Origin: Psychrobacter piscatorii
GTDB taxonomy: Bacteria; Pseudomonadota; Gammaproteobacteria; Pseudomonadales; Moraxellaceae
DNA: 64,000 nt
Assembly (NCBI RefSeq): GCF_904846415.1
Contig: NZ_CAJHAR010000015.1
Coordinates: 21,866-85,865, forward strand
Reading direction: 5' to 3'
Every line of letters begins with the position of its first letter. Positions within the stretch are counted from its first letter, which is position 1. Positions 18,767-29,295 of this stretch are shown piece by piece. The translations under genes and the position numbers were made by a program. The notes under the pieces were generated by a model, which ran no database searches, was not told the origin of the DNA, and worked only from the letters and a program-made list of their open reading frames with translations.

Positions 18767-19405
18767 TTAATTAGATACCACTTGGTTTTGACGAGTTTTA
18801 AATAGCATAATACCTGCCGCAATTAGCCCACCGAGTAAGGCTAAAGCCATATCTTTGTGGGCGTCCCAAACGTCACCCTGCTGACCGTTATACGCTTCAG
18901 CAGCTTCTGGTGATAACGTCATTGCAATGCCCCATTCGAGCAGCTCGTAGAGCAGACTTGATGACATATTAATCATGAGAGCAAGTGCGATGAGTAGTTT
19001 GACGGATTGGACTTTGAAGATAGATTTTGAGACATCTACCATCGCATGGAACAGTAAAAGCCCGTAGCTAAAATGGACAAGACGATCGTACATATTGCGC
19101 TGCCAACCAAACAATTCGTCTAAACGTATACCGAATAGTTGCTGTGTCCAATCATTGTAGGGCACGTAAGAGTATAGATAACGCGCCCCTATGATGTGAA
19201 TGACTAAAAATAGTGATGCGAGCACATAAGAGCGTGAGCTAACATAGTTATAGCGATAAGCAACTAGCATCAATGCTAAGAAAAGTAGCGTACCGAGCTG
19301 ATGTAACAGGTAGCTCGACCACTCTAGAGGCTCAATGCTTGCCAGTACCATAACGACAAATACCGCAATCGTACTAGCAAGCACAGATTTTTTATTTTGA
19401 TGCAT
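18767..19405 (-). CDS. DUF2238 / YjdF-family inner-membrane protein
   Basis: The 212-residue protein has about six hydrophobic helices and the DUF2238 signatures YDRLVHFSYGLL and a helix ending in LLYELLEWG, followed by the soluble GQQGDVWDAHKDMALALLGG motif. Family members are predicted inner-membrane proteins of unknown function. It lies 32 bases downstream of purB on the same strand, so they may be co-transcribed. Confidence 0.85.
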   Translation of the reverse strand: MHQNKKSVLASTIAVFVVMVLASIEPLEWSSYLLHQLGTLLFLALMLVAYRYNYVSSRSYVLASLFLVIHIIGARYLYSYVPYNDWTQQLFGIRLDELFGWQRNMYDRLVHFSYGLLLFHAMVDVSKSIFKVQSVKLLIALALMINMSSSLLYELLEWGIAMTLSPEAAEAYNGQQGDVWDAHKDMALALLGGLIAAGIMLFKTRQNQVVSN

Positions 19406-19437
19406 AGTGCTCGCTGGCTGCTATCAATAGTTAGTAG

Positions 19438-20838
<1,401 letters not shown>

Positions 20839-21041
20839 TCAGTAGTTATGAAATAAAAAACTGCAAGAGTCTAGATAAAAAATTACCATATAATAAACGA
20901 CGTCGAAATCGTTGCGCGTAATATAGCAGAAATATGATATTAAAAAAGCGGTCTATGCAAATAAAGCGATGTTGACGTCCGTTAAAATCAATCTATTCAC
21001 TGCGTCAACATCTGTGCTTGAGGTTGGGTCTTAGGAATCAA

Positions 21042-22268
21042 TTAGAATCCGCAAGGTGCATCAATAGATTCAATCACGCCGCCGCCCAGACACACTTCAT
21101 CAATATAAAATACCGCTGACTGTCCAGGAGTGACGGCGCGCTGTGGCTCATCAAATACCACGCGCACTTCGCTGCCATCAGCATTGGTCGCAAATACGCG
21201 ACACGCTTGGTCTGGCTGGCGATAGCGAGACTTTTCCATACAGGCCAGGCCTTCATCGCTAAACACATCCGCAGGCGGTAAACCATTAGTCCAATCGAGC
21301 TTATAGGCTTTTAGCTCGTTGCTCATGAGCATGGGATGTTCATGCCCTTGACCAACGATTAAGCGGTTTTCGTCTAAGTCTTTTGCCAATACAAACCACG
21401 GCGCCTCTACACGGTCTTTAACACCGCCAATGCCGATGCCACCACGTTGACCCAGTGTGTAATACATCAGGCCGTCATGAGTACCGATGACTTTATTATC
21501 ATCAGTAAGTATCTCGCCTTTTTGGGCAGGCAGATATTGCTGTAAGAAGTCTTTAAAACGGCGCTCACCAATAAAGCAAATGCCTGTAGAGTCTTTCTTT
21601 TTAGCCGTCGCTAGGTCATGCTCTTCAGCAATCTGACGTACCACTGGCTTTTCGAGCTCACCAACGGGGAATAGCGTTTTGGCGATTTTGTCACCGCCAA
21701 CCGCATGCAAGAAATAGCTTTGGTCTTTATTGTTATCAAGTCCGCGTAAGAGCTGCGCAACCTCGTCACCGTCGGCATTGGTATAGTTCACACTGCGGCG
21801 CGTATAGTGACCTGTAGCAATATAATCTGCACCAAGGGTCAACGCATAGTCCAAAAACGCCTTAAACTTAATTTCTTTATTGCACAAGATATCAGGGTTT
21901 GGGGTGCGTCCTGCTTTATATTCTGCCAAAAAGTGCTCGAATACGCGATCCCAGTATTCCATAGCAAAGTTAGCCGTGTGCAGTTTCATACCGATTTTGT
22001 CACACACGGCCTGCGCGTCTGCTAAATCATCCATCGCCGTACAGTATTCGGTGCCGTCATCTTCTTCCCAGTTCTTCATAAACAGGCCTTCGACCTTGAA
22101 GCCTGCCTGCTGAAGTAATACGGCTGATACAGAAGAATCGACCCCGCCTGACATACCGACGATCACATGCTTGGTGCTAGGATTTTCGACATCAGCAAGT
22201 GTTAAAGGGCGATGAGCATTAAAAGACTCAGAAACGGTTGTGCTTGAGGTACTTTGTATGGCTGACAT
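21042..22268 (-). CDS. mnmA: tRNA-specific 2-thiouridylase MnmA
   Basis: The protein (408 residues from ATG 22268) thiolates U34 of Lys, Glu and Gln tRNAs. It carries the PP-loop GMSGGVDSS for ATP, the two catalytic cysteines in [12 protein letters not shown] and [13 protein letters not shown], and a C-terminal beta-barrel. E. coli MnmA is 368 residues; here about 36 extra, polar, Ser/Thr-rich residues precede the PP-loop. A TTG four codons upstream is also open. Its sulfur partners tusBCDE lie at 53226-54805, and mnmG, which modifies the same base, at 24566. Confidence 0.95.
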   Translation of the reverse strand: MSAIQSTSSTTVSESFNAHRPLTLADVENPSTKHVIVGMSGGVDSSVSAVLLQQAGFKVEGLFMKNWEEDDGTEYCTAMDDLADAQAVCDKIGMKLHTANFAMEYWDRVFEHFLAEYKAGRTPNPDILCNKEIKFKAFLDYALTLGADYIATGHYTRRSVNYTNADGDEVAQLLRGLDNNKDQSYFLHAVGGDKIAKTLFPVGELEKPVVRQIAEEHDLATAKKKDSTGICFIGERRFKDFLQQYLPAQKGEILTDDNKVIGTHDGLMYYTLGQRGGIGIGGVKDRVEAPWFVLAKDLDENRLIVGQGHEHPMLMSNELKAYKLDWTNGLPPADVFSDEGLACMEKSRYRQPDQACRVFATNADGSEVRVVFDEPQRAVTPGQSAVFYIDEVCLGGGVIESIDAPCGF

Positions 22269-22457
22269 AAAACGGCTCAACTATTTATACGTTATCCAAA
22301 GTACATTTCGACGCCAAGCGTTATGCAATCACTACAATACATAGTCTCAGCACAACAACGTCAGCTTGTCTTTTGGATCTGGTATTATGATAAAATAAAC
22401 ATCATATTATACCAGTTAATTGAAACTGGTGGCGACCGATGGTGTCCGGCTGCTCGT

Positions 22458-22489
22458 AAAACCGCTTTGAAAATTCAGATAGCGGTTTT
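22458..22489 (+). other. Hairpin in the ispF leader
   Basis: AAAACCGCT pairs with AGCGGTTTT around a 14-base loop, 40 bases before the ispF start. It resembles a terminator stem but lacks a full T-run. It may be a partial attenuator or nothing. Confidence 0.3.
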
Positions 22490-22528
22490 GAATTATTTTA
22501 ATCACCTTTAACTCATCTTGGAATAATA

Positions 22529-23032
22529 ATGATAAAAATTGGTCAAGGTATCGATGTTCATGCTTTTCATAATAATGGTCAGCAGCAACAATATGTCATC
22601 CTAGCGGGCGTGCCGATTGAGCATACTCACAGTTTGCTTGCACACTCTGATGGGGATGTGGTCTTGCACGCACTTGCTGATGCGCTACTTGGTGCATTGG
22701 CGCTTGGTGATATCGGACAGCATTTTCCCGATACCGATGCGGCACATGCTGGATTGGATTCAAGGATTTTGCTGCGTTATGTTTATAGTAAAGTGCAAGA
22801 GGCTGGTTATAGCCTAGGCAATGCTGATATTACCGTGATGTGTGAGCGTCCGAAGTTGGCGCCGCATAATCTAGCCATGCGTGCCAATATCGCCAGTGAC
22901 TTGCAAACAGATATTAGCAATATCAGTGTGAAAGCCACCACGACTGAAAAATTGGGATTTACGGGTCGTCAAGAGGGCATCATGGCCAATGCCGTGGTAT
23001 TATTAGTCCCTAATGCTATCGAACCTATATAG
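22529..23032 (+). CDS. ispF: 2-C-methyl-D-erythritol 2,4-cyclodiphosphate synthase
   Basis: The 167-residue protein is IspF, the fifth step of the MEP isoprenoid pathway, forming MEcPP with release of CMP. It carries the zinc ligands of GIDVHAF, the [19 protein letters not shown] block, and a [17 protein letters not shown] end. It has the usual length of about 160 and GGA before the ATG. ispD, its common neighbour, is not here. Confidence 0.96.
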   Translation: MIKIGQGIDVHAFHNNGQQQQYVILAGVPIEHTHSLLAHSDGDVVLHALADALLGALALGDIGQHFPDTDAAHAGLDSRILLRYVYSKVQEAGYSLGNADITVMCERPKLAPHNLAMRANIASDLQTDISNISVKATTTEKLGFTGRQEGIMANAVVLLVPNAIEPI

Positions 23033-23148
23033 ATAGAAATTCGTGCTTGTAATACGGCGGCAGTCGCCCCATGTATCAGCCACGTCTTTATACAATTATT
23101 TTATATAAATAATCATTTTAATGAACCGCTTTATCAATAGGAGCTTTT

Positions 23149-23499
23149 ATGAGTGAGCAAACCCCAAACACTGCTGCAAACGACGTTGAACAATTGATCC
23201 GTGATCAAATCCGTGACAATAAAGTTATTATCTACATGAAAGGCACACCGCAATTTCCGCAGTGTGGCTTTTCTGCGCGCTCTATCGAAGTGTTGACTCA
23301 GATTGGTCGTCCATTTGCGTTTGTAAACATTTTAGAAAACCCAGAAATTCGTGCAACGTTACCAAAGGTTGCTAATTGGCCAACGTTCCCACAATTATGG
23401 ATTGATGGCGAGTTAATGGGTGGATCAGACATCATCCTACAAATGTATCAATCAGGTGAGCTAAAGCCATTGATCGAAGCAAACAGTCCAGCTGCTTAA
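23149..23499 (+). CDS. grxD: Monothiol glutaredoxin (Grx4/GrxD)
   Basis: The 116-residue protein has the CGFS active site in PQFPQCGFSARS and the glutathione-binding WPTFPQLWIDGELMGGSDI block. Monothiol glutaredoxins carry or store 2Fe-2S clusters, often with BolA partners. AGGAG precedes the ATG. It is probably monocistronic, with a terminator starting 65 bases later. Confidence 0.95.
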   Translation: MSEQTPNTAANDVEQLIRDQIRDNKVIIYMKGTPQFPQCGFSARSIEVLTQIGRPFAFVNILENPEIRATLPKVANWPTFPQLWIDGELMGGSDIILQMYQSGELKPLIEANSPAA

Positions 23500-23563
23500 T
23501 ACTTGAAAATGTGAATTGGATGTATTTAATGTCCAATTAGCCTTTATAAGGTACAAGCACAGC

Positions 23564-23603
23564 AAACCCAAATGGTCATTAATGGCTGTTTGGGTTTTTT
23601 TAT
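23564..23603 (+). terminator. Intrinsic terminator after grxD
   Basis: AAACCCAAA pairs with TTTGGGTTT around a 16-base loop, followed by a seven-T run. Confidence 0.75.
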
Positions 23604-23765
23604 TGTTGCTATTAGTGTCACTAATACCCTATCTATTCTTGTCCCTATTATTATTTCCACGCGCCTATGTCATTAGGCTTCGTTGTTTTTATGGGATTTA
23701 CCCCCATATAGTGTCCAAGATACAAGCTATATAAATAATAATTATCAGATGAGTAAGAGGGTTTT

Positions 23766-24305
23766 ATGAATAACCAAAACAGTGAACAGTTAAACGAGCA
23801 AAGAGAAGCGGCTGAGCAGGCAGCGATTGAAAAGCGCCGTGAGCGTCTAAAAAATGAATCTACACGCATTATTGAAATTGCTAACAACGAGTCATATTCA
23901 GCACTCAAGTGTATTCATCAGCTTAGTGTGGCGGGCGGTGCAACTGAAGCGACCTATATCGCTATCGAGCAGCGCATTGTTGTGGACCAAGATCCAGCAG
24001 GTGCTTATCATTTGGCACTGTTGGCACAGAACACGCCAGATTTGCCTATCGATGCCCGTCAGCTTATCGAACTGGTAGTCAACAAGGGTGACAACCATCA
24101 GCGTTTGGCACTGCTTAAAAACTTACCATTACCGCCAGTTGAGCTCATCAAAGCGCAGATTTTGGCGAGTGATGATGGTGAGGCGATTGGTCAAATGAAT
24201 GCCTATTTACAGATTAATCCAGAAGGGTATGGTAGTCATCATATGTTGTCTAGTGGTCAATCGGATCAGATCGTACCCTTGAGCCGTGGTAACGGTAATG
24301 GCTAA
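23766..24305 (+). CDS. Conserved-looking protein of unknown function
   Basis: The 179-residue soluble protein has a charged coiled-coil N terminus (about 1-40, Glu/Arg/Gln-rich). Short helical repeats follow (SALKCIHQLSVAG, AYHLALLAQNT, ARQLIELVVNKG, QRLALLKNLPLP), reminiscent of an armadillo/HEAT-like helical array. The tail is Gly/Ser/Asn-rich. No signal peptide or membrane segment is seen. AGAGGG before the ATG and sustained codon bias support translation. I do not recognise a family. Confidence 0.75.
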   Translation: MNNQNSEQLNEQREAAEQAAIEKRRERLKNESTRIIEIANNESYSALKCIHQLSVAGGATEATYIAIEQRIVVDQDPAGAYHLALLAQNTPDLPIDARQLIELVVNKGDNHQRLALLKNLPLPPVELIKAQILASDDGEAIGQMNAYLQINPEGYGSHHMLSSGQSDQIVPLSRGNGNG

Positions 24306-24413
24306 GACATTATTACAAACTCAAAAGCTAACCACTAAAGTGATGTTGGCATAAATATCTTTGCGTCTAATTATAATAGTTTTTATCCTAGCGTTTTTTA
24401 AGCGTGAAAAAAT

Positions 24414-24422
24414 TGTTATAAT
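24414..24422 (+). promoter_or_regulatory. Extended -10 promoter upstream of mnmG
   Basis: TGTTATAAT is a perfect extended -10 element; no good -35 is seen 17 bases upstream. Transcription would start near 24429, some 137 bases before the mnmG start. Confidence 0.5.
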
Positions 24423-24445
24423 GACAGGTTATCTAACCAATTATG

Positions 24446-24474
24446 AACGACTTATCTGAGTCGTTATCTTTTTT
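24446..24474 (+). terminator. Terminator-like hairpin in the mnmG leader
   Basis: AACGACT-TATCTG-AGTCGTT is a seven-pair stem followed by ATCTTTTTT. It lies about 20 bases after the predicted start site and 92 bases before mnmG. It could be an attenuator or the end of a very short RNA. Confidence 0.5.
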
Positions 24475-24565
24475 ATAAATACGACTGACGTTTATTTGTC
24501 GATTGCCGTGTTCTTTATCAATAGAATATGACCATCGGCAGCGTTATGAGTCAAGTGAGGCACAC

Positions 24566-26461
24566 ATGCAATACCCAAAACATTACGACGTGATAGTGAT
24601 CGGCGGTGGTCATGCTGGTACAGAAGCTGCTCTGGCGGCTGCACGCATGGGCGCACAGACCTTATTGTTGACGCATAATATTGAGACGCTCGGGCAGATG
24701 AGCTGTAACCCTGCGATTGGCGGTATCGGTAAATCGCATTTGGTGCGTGAGATTGATGCGTTGGGCGGTGCAATGGCGCTGGCAACGGATAAAGCAGGTA
24801 TTCAGTTTCGCGTACTAAACAGTCGTAAAGGGGCTGCCGTTCGTGCCACGCGTGCGCAAGCAGACCGTATTCTATACAAAGCGGCGATCCGTCATACGCT
24901 AGAGAACCAACCAAACCTAGATTTATTCCAGCAAGCCGCTGATGATATTTTGGTCGAAAACGGCCGTGCGACGGCTGTTGTGACATCAACTGGTATTGTC
25001 TTTAAAACAGAAACGGTCGTATTAACCTCAGGGACTTTCTTGGGGGGTGTCATTCATATTGGTATGGAAAACTCAAATGGTGGACGTGCAGGGGATCAGC
25101 CGTCTATTAAGCTTGCGGATCGTTTACGTGAGCTTAAGCTACCAGTCGGTCGTCTAAAGACAGGTACGCCAGCGCGTATCGATGCGCGTAGTGTGGACTT
25201 CAGTGTGATGACGGTACAGCCAGGTGATACGCCATTGCCAGTGATGAGCTATATGGGTGACGTCTCTATGCATCCTGAGCAGGTCAATTGCTATATAACC
25301 CATACCAATGCGCGTACTCATGACATCATCCGCGAAAACCTTGACCGTTCACCAATGTTCTCTGGCAAAATTGAAGGCGTAGGCCCGCGTTATTGTCCGT
25401 CTATCGAAGATAAAATTCATCGTTTTGCGGATAAGGACAGCCATCAGATCTTTATTGAGCCAGAAGGTTTGACCACGCATGAGCTATATCCGAACGGTAT
25501 CTCAACGAGCTTGCCATTTGATGTGCAGTTAGACTTCATTCACAGTATGAAAGGGCTAGAGAACGCGCATATTACTCGCCCAGGTTATGCGATTGAATAT
25601 GATTATTTTGATCCACAGAATCTTAAGCCAACGCTTGAGACCAAATCGATTGATCGTCTGTACTTTGCCGGTCAGATTAATGGTACGACGGGTTATGAAG
25701 AAGCGGGCGTGCAGGGCTTGCTAGCAGGAACCAATGCGGCATTGGTGACGACCAATAACAGTGAGTTTGAAACGTGGACACCGCGCCGTGATGAAGCGTA
25801 TCTTGGTGTACTTGTGGATGACTTGATTACTCACGGTACTACCGAGCCATACCGCATGTTTACGAGCCGCGCAGAGTATCGTTTGCTCTTACGTGAAGAC
25901 AATGCAGATCAGCGCTTAACTGAGACGGGTCGTAAATTAGGACTGGTAGATGACGTGCGCTGGCAGGCCTATCAAGAAAAGATGGAAGCGATCTCGACAG
26001 AAACGTCACGCCTAAAAGATATGTGGGCCACGCCTACCAACGCGTTAGGTAAGCAAGTGACTGAGCAGACGGGTGAGGTACTGTCTAAAGAATCGACTGC
26101 CTTTGATTTGCTCAAGCGTCCGCAAATACATTTTGCTGATATCGCGGCTATCACTGACTCAACCGTTGATGCACAAGTGGGCGAGCAGATCGAGATTTCT
26201 GTTAAATATGCCGGCTACATTGACCGTCAGCAAGAAGATATTGATCAAATGAAGCGACTAGAAAACACGGTGCTACCGTTAGATTTTGATTATAGTGTCG
26301 TATCAGGACTATCAAATGAGATCGTGCAAAAGCTTACGAAAGTAAGACCTGCGACGCTTGCTCAAGCTGGGCGAGTCAGCGGTGTCACACCTGCTGCTAT
26401 ACAGTTACTGGCAATGACGGTCAAAAAACACAAAAAAGCAAAAGCTGCGCTTGACTCATAA
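24566..26461 (+). CDS. mnmG: tRNA uridine-5-carboxymethylaminomethyl modification enzyme MnmG
   Basis: The protein (631 residues from ATG 24566) is the FAD-dependent partner of MnmE that installs cmnm5 on U34. It carries the N-terminal FAD motif [19 protein letters not shown], the [19 protein letters not shown] block, and conserved C-terminal [20 protein letters not shown]. Length matches E. coli (629). The longer frame from 24503 has no ribosome site, while GTGAGG precedes the chosen ATG. Confidence 0.97.
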   Translation: MQYPKHYDVIVIGGGHAGTEAALAAARMGAQTLLLTHNIETLGQMSCNPAIGGIGKSHLVREIDALGGAMALATDKAGIQFRVLNSRKGAAVRATRAQADRILYKAAIRHTLENQPNLDLFQQAADDILVENGRATAVVTSTGIVFKTETVVLTSGTFLGGVIHIGMENSNGGRAGDQPSIKLADRLRELKLPVGRLKTGTPARIDARSVDFSVMTVQPGDTPLPVMSYMGDVSMHPEQVNCYITHTNARTHDIIRENLDRSPMFSGKIEGVGPRYCPSIEDKIHRFADKDSHQIFIEPEGLTTHELYPNGISTSLPFDVQLDFIHSMKGLENAHITRPGYAIEYDYFDPQNLKPTLETKSIDRLYFAGQINGTTGYEEAGVQGLLAGTNAALVTTNNSEFETWTPRRDEAYLGVLVDDLITHGTTEPYRMFTSRAEYRLLLREDNADQRLTETGRKLGLVDDVRWQAYQEKMEAISTETSRLKDMWATPTNALGKQVTEQTGEVLSKESTAFDLLKRPQIHFADIAAITDSTVDAQVGEQIEISVKYAGYIDRQQEDIDQMKRLENTVLPLDFDYSVVSGLSNEIVQKLTKVRPATLAQAGRVSGVTPAAIQLLAMTVKKHKKAKAALDS

Positions 26462-26505
26462 CGGTAGTATGCTAAAGCCTTTTATAACAAAGCATCCATG
26501 ATATA

Positions 26506-26539
26506 AAAAGCCCGTAATAAAATATTATTACGGGCTTTT
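26506..26539 (+). terminator. Intrinsic terminator after mnmG
   Basis: AAAAGCCCGTAATAA pairs with TTATTACGGGCTTTT around a short loop. Confidence 0.85.
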
Positions 26540-26701
26540 GTTTATTAGAAATCTACCTCATTATCGAAATAAAGTTTCATTCAAACTTGTCTTACTTGCT
26601 GCTTTGTCTCTATACTAGGTCATAAAATCTGATTATTACTTATTAAATTTTCTTGTTTATGCTCATATCATGATGGGCTTGTCACCGAATTGAGCCTATT
26701 T

Positions 26702-27661
26702 ATGATTGATGCTATTGTTTTTGCTATTACTATTGTATTCCCCAACCTTGCTTTAATGTGGTTGGGTTTTTTTATGCAAAGACGTGGCGAAGCAAGCCAA
26801 AGTTTCATCGATCAGGCATCCAGCTTTGTTTTTAACTACTGTCTGCCTTGCTTGTTGTTTTTTAGCGTGGTTGATAGCGATGTTGATTATGGTCAGCAAG
26901 TTAAGCTAATCTTTGTTGGTATTTTGGTGACATTTGTCCTGTTCTTTGGGGCGGAGCTGTATGCCAAGCGTTTTGTCAAACGTCCTGCCGACCAAGGCGT
27001 GTTCGTACAAGGTATTTTCCGTAGCAACATGGCTATTATTGGCCTCGCAACCGTTGCTAATGCTTATGGTGAGCGCGGGTTGAGTATCGGTGCCGTCTAT
27101 ATGGGCGTAGTCACCATATTGTTCAATATTTTAGCAGTCATTACATTAAGTCGTGTTTCTAAAAGTGTGGATGATACTTTGATCAGTCGCAGTATTATGA
27201 TTATCAAAAAGGTATTTACTAATCCACTGATATTGGCATTGCTATCAGCATTTGCTTATAAGGCGCTGCCATTGCCACCACTTACGGGTGTGATTCACAA
27301 GACTGGTGATTTGTTGGCAGCGGTCGCATTGCCATTGGCACTGATTTGCGCTGGCGCCAGTATTGATTTGAAGTCGATGCTGAATGCTTCAGGGTTGTCT
27401 ATGCAAGCCAGTATTGGTCGTATTGTCATTGCACCAATCGTCGCCATTGCGATTGGATTAGCATTCGGTTTATCAGGTGTACATATGGGCGTGCTATTCT
27501 TGATGGTGGCATCACCAGCTGCTGCAGCCAGTTACGTGATGGCAAAGGCTATGGGTGGCAATGATGTGCTCGCGGCAAATATTTTGGCATTTACGACAGT
27601 GGTGGGTATGTTCGGAATGGCATTCGGTGCGGCAGCATTACGTGCGCTTGGTTTAATGTAG
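26702..27661 (+). CDS. AEC-family transporter
   Basis: The 319-residue protein (from ATG 26702; a TTG four codons earlier is open) has about ten hydrophobic helices in the two five-helix halves typical of auxin efflux carrier relatives. Marks are the N-terminal FPNLALMWLGFFMQRRG, a central break, and SPAAAASYVMAKAMGGN near the end. Bacterial members export or import malonate, malate and other small acids. The substrate is not predictable here. It is monocistronic, ending at a strong terminator. Confidence 0.88.
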   Translation: MIDAIVFAITIVFPNLALMWLGFFMQRRGEASQSFIDQASSFVFNYCLPCLLFFSVVDSDVDYGQQVKLIFVGILVTFVLFFGAELYAKRFVKRPADQGVFVQGIFRSNMAIIGLATVANAYGERGLSIGAVYMGVVTILFNILAVITLSRVSKSVDDTLISRSIMIIKKVFTNPLILALLSAFAYKALPLPPLTGVIHKTGDLLAAVALPLALICAGASIDLKSMLNASGLSMQASIGRIVIAPIVAIAIGLAFGLSGVHMGVLFLMVASPAAAASYVMAKAMGGNDVLAANILAFTTVVGMFGMAFGAAALRALGLM

Positions 27662-27750
27662 TAAAGAATCTAGGAAAAAGGTTTGCTGCATTCACTTTAA
27701 CAGACCCTATAATTTTTAATATATTAAGCTTTAATGCGTTTTACTATACT

Positions 27751-27787
27751 AAAAAAGCCCCTTTTTCAGAAAAAAAGGGGCTTTTTT
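27751..27787. terminator. Strong bidirectional terminator
   Basis: AAAAAAGCCCCTTTTT pairs perfectly with AAAAAGGGGCTTTTTT around a five-base loop. It serves the rightward transporter and the leftward small gene. Confidence 0.9.
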
Positions 27788-27790
27788 ATA

Positions 27791-27961
27791 TTAATTCAGA
27801 TTGTCTTGATTGCGCTTATCTTCTCGGCGTTGCTTTTGCTTTGGACTAGTACGATAGGTCAGATACCCACCGATAGCCATGACTGCAAGAAATGCCAAGA
27901 TATACATAAATATCGACGAGCCAATCATCAATGATGCACCAACAATAGCAGTTGCTTCCAT
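27791..27961 (-). CDS. Small single-pass membrane protein, unknown function
   Basis: From ATG 27961 the frame gives 56 residues: one long hydrophobic segment (GASLMIGSSIFMYILAFLAV and beyond, probably one or two helices), then a strongly charged, Lys/Arg/Gln-rich tail. A TTG start nine codons earlier is possible. It lies directly downstream of the luciferase-like gene on the same strand and ends at the terminator. Family unknown. Confidence 0.5.
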   Translation of the reverse strand: MEATAIVGASLMIGSSIFMYILAFLAVMAIGGYLTYRTSPKQKQRREDKRNQDNLN

Positions 27962-27991
27962 GTCAAAAATCCAGTTAAGGTTTAGCAATAA

Positions 27992-29011
27992 TTATGCAAG
28001 TGTCTCATTTGATTGTAAAGTAAATAAGTTTAGCTCCGGTGTAAGTTCAAGTGAACGAATACGCGCTGCTTGATTATGCACATTAGCAGTTACAATCAAT
28101 TCATCTGGTTGATGGGTTGCCAAAAACGCAGCCAGTCTTGGTTTGACCGTTTCGACAGATCCAATGAATGAAACTGACAGCGCATTATCTACCATCATTT
28201 TTTCTGCTTGGCTCCAGATGCTATCCATATCGTGCGTAGGCTTTGGCATTTGACCTGTCTCACCACGGCGCAAGCGTACAAAACTCTGCTGTGCTGAAGT
28301 AAAGTGATACTGAGCAGTCTCATCGTCGTCAGCCAGTAACAAGTTTGCAGCCAGCATGACATAAGGCTTATCTAAATAGGCAGACGGCTTGAACTGCTCA
28401 CGATAGGCTTTAATGGCTTGTCCTAGCATTTGCGGTGCAAAATGTGAGGCAAACACATAGGGCAGTCCTAAATGCGCGGCTAAGGTTGCGCCAAAAAGGG
28501 ACGAGCCTAATATCCAAATAGGGATGCCTGATCTAGCGCCAGGGAACGCTTGCACAGGGCTGCCATCTGTATCATTACCCAAGAAGTACATCAGTTCTTG
28601 TACATCTTGTGGAAAACGCTCAGCGTCTTTCATTTGGCGTCGCAGTGCCTGAAACGTTGCCCCATCAGTGCCAGGTGCGCGTCCTAAACCCAAGTCAACA
28701 CGGTCGCCATATAACGCCTGCAATGTACCGAATTGCTCAGCAATCACCAAAGGCGCATGATTGGGTAGCATGACACCGCCTGCCCCAATACGGATACGCT
28801 CAGTTTGGCTACCGATATGCGATAGCAATACCGAGGTTGCTGCACTAGCGATACCTGGCATATTATGATGCTCTGCCATCCAATAACGGTTTAAGCCAGA
28901 TCTTTCTGCTTGCTGTGCGGTTTCGACCGTTTGGGCGATACCTTCAGAGATTGTTTTGCCTTCAGGTACAGGTGCTAGATCTAAAAAAGATAAAGGGATT
29001 TTGTTACTCAT
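27992..29011 (-). CDS. Luciferase-like flavin-dependent monooxygenase (YhbW type)
   Basis: The 339-residue TIM-barrel protein of the bacterial luciferase-like (LLM) superfamily has the YhbW-type start [27 protein letters not shown], and [14 protein letters not shown]. Members use reduced flavin to oxidise small substrates, but the substrate of this subgroup is not established. The length is typical, and there is no partner reductase beside it. Confidence 0.9.
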   Translation of the reverse strand: MSNKIPLSFLDLAPVPEGKTISEGIAQTVETAQQAERSGLNRYWMAEHHNMPGIASAATSVLLSHIGSQTERIRIGAGGVMLPNHAPLVIAEQFGTLQALYGDRVDLGLGRAPGTDGATFQALRRQMKDAERFPQDVQELMYFLGNDTDGSPVQAFPGARSGIPIWILGSSLFGATLAAHLGLPYVFASHFAPQMLGQAIKAYREQFKPSAYLDKPYVMLAANLLLADDDETAQYHFTSAQQSFVRLRRGETGQMPKPTHDMDSIWSQAEKMMVDNALSVSFIGSVETVKPRLAAFLATHQPDELIVTANVHNQAARIRSLELTPELNLFTLQSNETLA

Positions 29012-29212
29012 AAATCATCCAGTAGAGTTATTAATTATTTTCTCTTGATATGCTTGTCACCGCTATCGATTTCAAGCTATGTTACTGAGTAGCAATAAAT
29101 CATAACAAAGATTGGTTATCGATGACTGAGGCGCTTGGAGAGCAACAGTATCCGTTGATAGATAAGCTTATCATCAGGAAAAGAATCTTATAATAAAAGT
29201 ATCAGCACATAA

Positions 29213-29241
29213 AAAAGCAGGTAACCGAAGTTACCTGCTTT
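29213..29241 (-). terminator. Intrinsic terminator after the PQQ dehydrogenase gene
   Basis: AAAGCAGGTAAC pairs with GTTACCTGCTTT around CGAA. On the minus strand it is followed by a T-run, 54 bases after the dehydrogenase stop. Confidence 0.85.
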
Positions 29242-29295
29242 CTAAAAATGACGTTATTTAACTGAGTGATTATTGCAGTCGATCACTTAGACCAA

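Noticed and set aside
23516..23734. A 72-codon plus-strand frame after grxD
   Set aside because: It runs through the grxD terminator and has no ribosome site or family resemblance.
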